Below are positions 61,372-64,000 of a stretch of 64,000 nucleotides of DNA, in pieces. The stretch's first letter is position 1; every line of letters starts with the position of its first letter. Origin of the DNA: Burkholderia multivorans ATCC BAA-247 (lineage in GTDB: Bacteria > Pseudomonadota > Gammaproteobacteria > Burkholderiales > Burkholderiaceae); assembly GCF_000959525.1 (NCBI RefSeq), contig NZ_CP009831.1, positions 1,612,001 to 1,676,000 of the forward strand, written 5' to 3'. The position numbers were made by a program, and so were the translations under genes. The notes beneath the pieces are model-generated. The model was given only the letters and a program-made list of their open reading frames with translations. It searched no databases and had not been told where the DNA came from.

Positions 61372-62793
61372 ATGAATCGAGATTTTCAAATTCAGCTCGA
61401 CCGGACGGCGAAGCTGTCCCTGGCAGAACAAATCCACATCAGTATCAGCAGAGCGATAGAGTCGGGCTTGCTCGCCCCCGGCACACGCCTTCCTTCATGG
61501 CAAGACCTCGCAGCGCAGCTCGGCGTCGCGCGCGGCACCGTGCAATCGGCGTACGAGCGCCTGTCCGACGCGCAAATGATCGAAACCTTCGGCGCCAGAG
61601 GGACGCGCGTTGCGCCACGATCGCGCGTCGTGCTGTCGCGGCCGCAGGTGCCGCCAGCCGGCGAGTTCATGAAGGCCTACGACGAGATGAACGCGGGGCC
61701 TGCGATCTTTCAGCTCGGCATTCCGGCATTCGAAGGGCTGCCGGAGAAGCTGTTCTCCCGTTCGCGCTCGTCGAACCTGCTGAAGGCCGGATCCTTGTCG
61801 TCGTTGCTCTATCCCGATCCGCGCGGCGAACTCGAACTGCGCACAGAGATCGCCGCGAATCTGGCGATCACGCGCAACTTTCACTGCCACCCCGAGCAGG
61901 TGTTCGTTACGTCCGGCTACGTGGCCGGCCTGGGACTGGCACTGCGCGTGCTGGGCATCGACGGCAGAAAAGTCTGGATGGAAGAGCCGGGATTCATGGT
62001 CACGCGCAAAGGACTCGAGCTCGCGCGTCTGAAGATCGTGCCGGTGCCGGTCGATGCAGACGGCATCAACGTCGATTACGCGCTCGCGCAAGCACCCGAC
62101 GCCGCGCTGGCCGTCGTGACACCCGGGCAGCAGGCGCCGCTCGGGTCGACCCTCTCGTTGCGACGGCGTCTTCAGATGCTCGAATGGGCACGCACGAATC
62201 ATGCATGGATCATCGAAGACGACTATCTCGGCGAGCTTCAGCTGCAAGGCCGGCCGGCACCGGCAATGGCGTCCCTCGACGAAGGCAAGCGCGTGATTCA
62301 TGTCGGCTCCTTCAGCAAGACCATCAGCCCGGCGCTGCGGCTCGGCTTCGTCGTCGCGCCTGTCGAACTCGTCAATGCGTTCTCCGAAGTCACCGCAACG
62401 CTCGCCCCTGCACCGTCGCCGGTCATCCAGCTCGCCACGGCCGAATTCATGCGGCGCGGCCACTACATCCGTCGCGTGCGTCGGCTCAAGCGCCTCTATT
62501 CCGCACAGCGCGACGCACTCTGCGATCAGTTGAGAATGCGCAATGCGGAATGGATAACGGCCGGCCTATCCGTCCTGCTCAGGCTTCCCGATGGCGCGCC
62601 CGACACGAAAATCGTCAGGGAGGCGATGACGGTCGGCATCGCGCCGTCGCCGCTGTCCGCGTGGTTCGCGACGCCTTCCTGGACGAGGCCCGGCCTTCTG
62701 CTCAGCGTCGCCACCGCACCCGAGCAGCACGTGGCGACCTCGTGCCGCCGGCTGTTCGACATCATCGAACGCCACTGCGGAAAGACGCGGTAG
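61372..62793 (+). CDS. MocR/PdxR-type GntR regulator with aminotransferase-like domain
   Basis: A 473-residue regulator. The GntR winged helix is at ~10-75 (LSLAEQIHISISRAIESGLL, LPSWQDLAAQLGVARGTVQSAYERL). The C-terminal ~370 residues have the aminotransferase class I fold with the PLP lysine in SFSKTISPALRLGF, and the D of IIEDDYLGEL. MocR members sense PLP, GABA or amino acids. It is divergent from the DUF3331 operon and convergent with the RclC-like gene, either of which it could control. Confidence 0.92.
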   Translation: MNRDFQIQLDRTAKLSLAEQIHISISRAIESGLLAPGTRLPSWQDLAAQLGVARGTVQSAYERLSDAQMIETFGARGTRVAPRSRVVLSRPQVPPAGEFMKAYDEMNAGPAIFQLGIPAFEGLPEKLFSRSRSSNLLKAGSLSSLLYPDPRGELELRTEIAANLAITRNFHCHPEQVFVTSGYVAGLGLALRVLGIDGRKVWMEEPGFMVTRKGLELARLKIVPVPVDADGINVDYALAQAPDAALAVVTPGQQAPLGSTLSLRRRLQMLEWARTNHAWIIEDDYLGELQLQGRPAPAMASLDEGKRVIHVGSFSKTISPALRLGFVVAPVELVNAFSEVTATLAPAPSPVIQLATAEFMRRGHYIRRVRRLKRLYSAQRDALCDQLRMRNAEWITAGLSVLLRLPDGAPDTKIVREAMTVGIAPSPLSAWFATPSWTRPGLLLSVATAPEQHVATSCRRLFDIIERHCGKTR

Positions 62794-62889
62794 CGACAGG
62801 CCGCCAGCGATCGCGGCAGGCCGTCGACGCCGCCCCGCCGCGCCCGACCCCATCGGTTCCCGCACGCGATGCGTGCCGGCCGTAACCGG

Positions 62890-63396
62890 TCACTGCCGGT
62901 CGATCCCGGGCTCCGCGCTTCGTACAGACGCGACGAGCAGACAAAGCGACGCGGCGAGCAGCACCAGGTCCTTGAGCAGGAACTGGCCAGGCAGCGCCGA
63001 GATGGCCGGAAAGCCGCCGGCCGTCGCTTCCGCGACACCCGGTGTGCTCAGGAAGAACGTCAGCGTGATCAGATAAGTCGCGGCCGACATCGCCGCACCC
63101 AGCGCGGACAGCACGGGCTGGAACGCACCGGCGATCAGCGCCGCAGCCGTCGAGAGTTCGAGCACGCCGATCACGTTGCTTGCGCCTTGAACGCCGAACG
63201 ACGCGTTCAGCCAACTCATGATCGGGCTATTGACGACGAACGGTGCGATGCCGTTGGCTTCATAGCCGGTGAACTTCATGCCGCCGAACCACAGAAAGAT
63301 GACGACGAGCGCCCATCGGAGCAGCGCAAGAAGCGACAGCGACCCAACACCCTTCTCAGCGATCTGCAGACGAAACTGATTTGCACGCGTGCTCAT
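62890..63396 (-). CDS. RclC/YkgB-like (DUF417) membrane protein
   Basis: A 168-residue protein with four helices. LLALLRWALVVIFLWFGGMKFTGYEANGIAPFVVNSP is the DUF417 start, then NASFGVQGASNVIGVLEL and PGFL-like LPGQFLLKDLVLLAASL. The E. coli member RclC helps survival in reactive chlorine. No rclA, rclB or rclR gene is near. The start at 63396 was chosen because helix 1 then sits at the family position. Confidence 0.85.
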   Translation of the reverse strand: MSTRANQFRLQIAEKGVGSLSLLALLRWALVVIFLWFGGMKFTGYEANGIAPFVVNSPIMSWLNASFGVQGASNVIGVLELSTAAALIAGAFQPVLSALGAAMSAATYLITLTFFLSTPGVAEATAGGFPAISALPGQFLLKDLVLLAASLCLLVASVRSAEPGIDRQ

Positions 63397-63579
63397 ATTC
63401 GATATCCGATTCAAGTGAGAACTGACTTCGTTGACGAGAAAACTCACGCGCGGCCGCTCGAGCGATCGCACGTTTGCGGCACGGCCGACATCCGGACCAG
63501 CGCGGCGTTGCGTTGTCGAGTTAAGGAGCGAACGGGAAACGACTGTGTTGCGCCGTTTCGTCCTCGGGGCGGACCGACG

Positions 63580-63816
63580 CTATGGAAAGAAGGTGGGCGA
63601 CGTTCGGTCGAGGCGTTTGAGGACCTTAGCGACCACTGCAATCGCAACGGCCGGCGAAATGTCGGCGAGGCTCGCCGCAGCCGTCGTACCGGCGAAGTGG
63701 AGCACATGGACCCCGTTCGCGGCCTCGACCGCGCGCAAGGCGGCAAACGGTTTGCCGGCGCGCACGTCGCGCGTTGCGGCAAGCGACCCGAGGGCTGGAC
63801 TGGCGATGCGGTTCAT
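63580..63816 (-). CDS. Small hypothetical protein
   Basis: Seventy-eight residues without recognisable family. GAGG lies about seven bases before ATG 63816. The middle (AALRAVEAANGVHVLHFAGT) has two short strands and a helix, and the end is LADISPAVAIAVVAKVLKRL. It lies 184 bases upstream of the RclC-like gene on the same strand. Coding status is uncertain. Confidence 0.4.
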   Translation of the reverse strand: MNRIASPALGSLAATRDVRAGKPFAALRAVEAANGVHVLHFAGTTAAASLADISPAVAIAVVAKVLKRLDRTSPTFFP

Positions 63817-63900
63817 GGCGTGCCTCGTTCGTCAGTGGGCTAGGAGTCTCCACTTTAGAGGCCGCCACTACGGATTTCGAGACTGCGGGGGCTCAACAAC

Positions 63901-64000
63901 ATGCCTGAAAGGATCAAACGCCGGCACGGTCCATTCGACGCCACCTGCCGCGTGCAAGGCGCGCTATTCGCCTTCGTTCGCGAGACGCCGCCATTGTCCG
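63901..64000 (+). other. Possible 5' end of a plus-strand gene running out of the window
   Basis: A frame begins at ATG 63901 (MPERIKRRHGPFDATC) and stays open for 33 codons to the window end. A weak G-rich sequence precedes it. There is too little to identify it, and it could be chance. Confidence 0.25.

Overview
The window is a GC-rich, gene-dense stretch of a Burkholderia genome. The strongest clue is a cepR - rsaM-like - cepI quorum-sensing locus at 51276-53327. Its gene order and proteins match the Burkholderia cepacia complex, where the locus sits on the second chromosome. The rest of the content fits an accessory chromosome: stand-alone transporters, aromatic catabolism, IclR and Lrp regulators, and many orphan hydrolases. 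I found no rRNA, tRNA, insertion sequence, phage or CRISPR array.

Layout. 1-7250: the end of a helicase-like gene, a chemotaxis receptor, a 14-helix drug exporter with a clear promoter, an acetyltransferase, a MerR regulator, an orphan sulfonate-type binding protein and a YhhN membrane protein. 7443-11849: a four-gene operon (Baeyer-Villiger-type monooxygenase, short-chain dehydrogenase, ferritin-like metal hydrolase, alpha/beta hydrolase) behind an operator-like inverted repeat. 11810-19874: a glycolipid-binding-family protein, a urea transporter, a class II aldolase, a tautomerase and the 180-kDa-class NAD-glutamate dehydrogenase. 19878-31282: single genes and small operons, including a methyltransferase/VOC/ribbon-helix-helix operon, arylamine N-acetyltransferase, an OprB porin, an amidase, a stress protein, an Nramp-related transporter and a PPC-domain protein.

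31522-47386: the main catabolic island. Fourteen minus-strand genes run from a Rieske ferredoxin at 44834 down to an MFS carrier at 31522, many with ATGA or 8-base overlaps. They encode a three-component Rieske oxygenase (ferredoxin, oxygenase, FAD reductase), two SDRs, a cupin, an alpha/beta hydrolase, an extradiol dioxygenase, an aldehyde dehydrogenase, a thiamine-diphosphate enzyme, an aspartate dehydrogenase and an IclR regulator inside the operon. A porin and a second, very similar IclR gene lie on the other side of the promoter region. Both divergent promoters carry the same palindrome, GTTCC-N6-GGAAC, just after the predicted transcription start. The likely logic is uptake by porin and MFS carrier, ring hydroxylation, dehydrogenation, meta-cleavage and hydrolysis under IclR repression. 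The substrate cannot be read from the sequence.

47658-64000: a small protein, an AlkB-like dioxygenase, a membrane metallophosphoesterase, MgtC, the cep quorum-sensing locus with two CTG-N10-CAG lux-type boxes, an Lrp-linked amino-acid cluster (M20 hydrolase, diaminopropionate ammonia-lyase, carbamoyl-amidohydrolase), and a DUF692 (multinuclear iron oxidase) plus DUF2063 pair preceded by a small cysteine-containing DUF3331-type gene. That last trio is the best candidate here for an undescribed peptide-modification system: the enzyme and partner are present, the usual DUF2282 precursor is not, and the only adjacent small gene overlaps a possible start of the enzyme by ATGA. The window ends with a MocR regulator, an RclC-like membrane protein and a weakly supported small gene.
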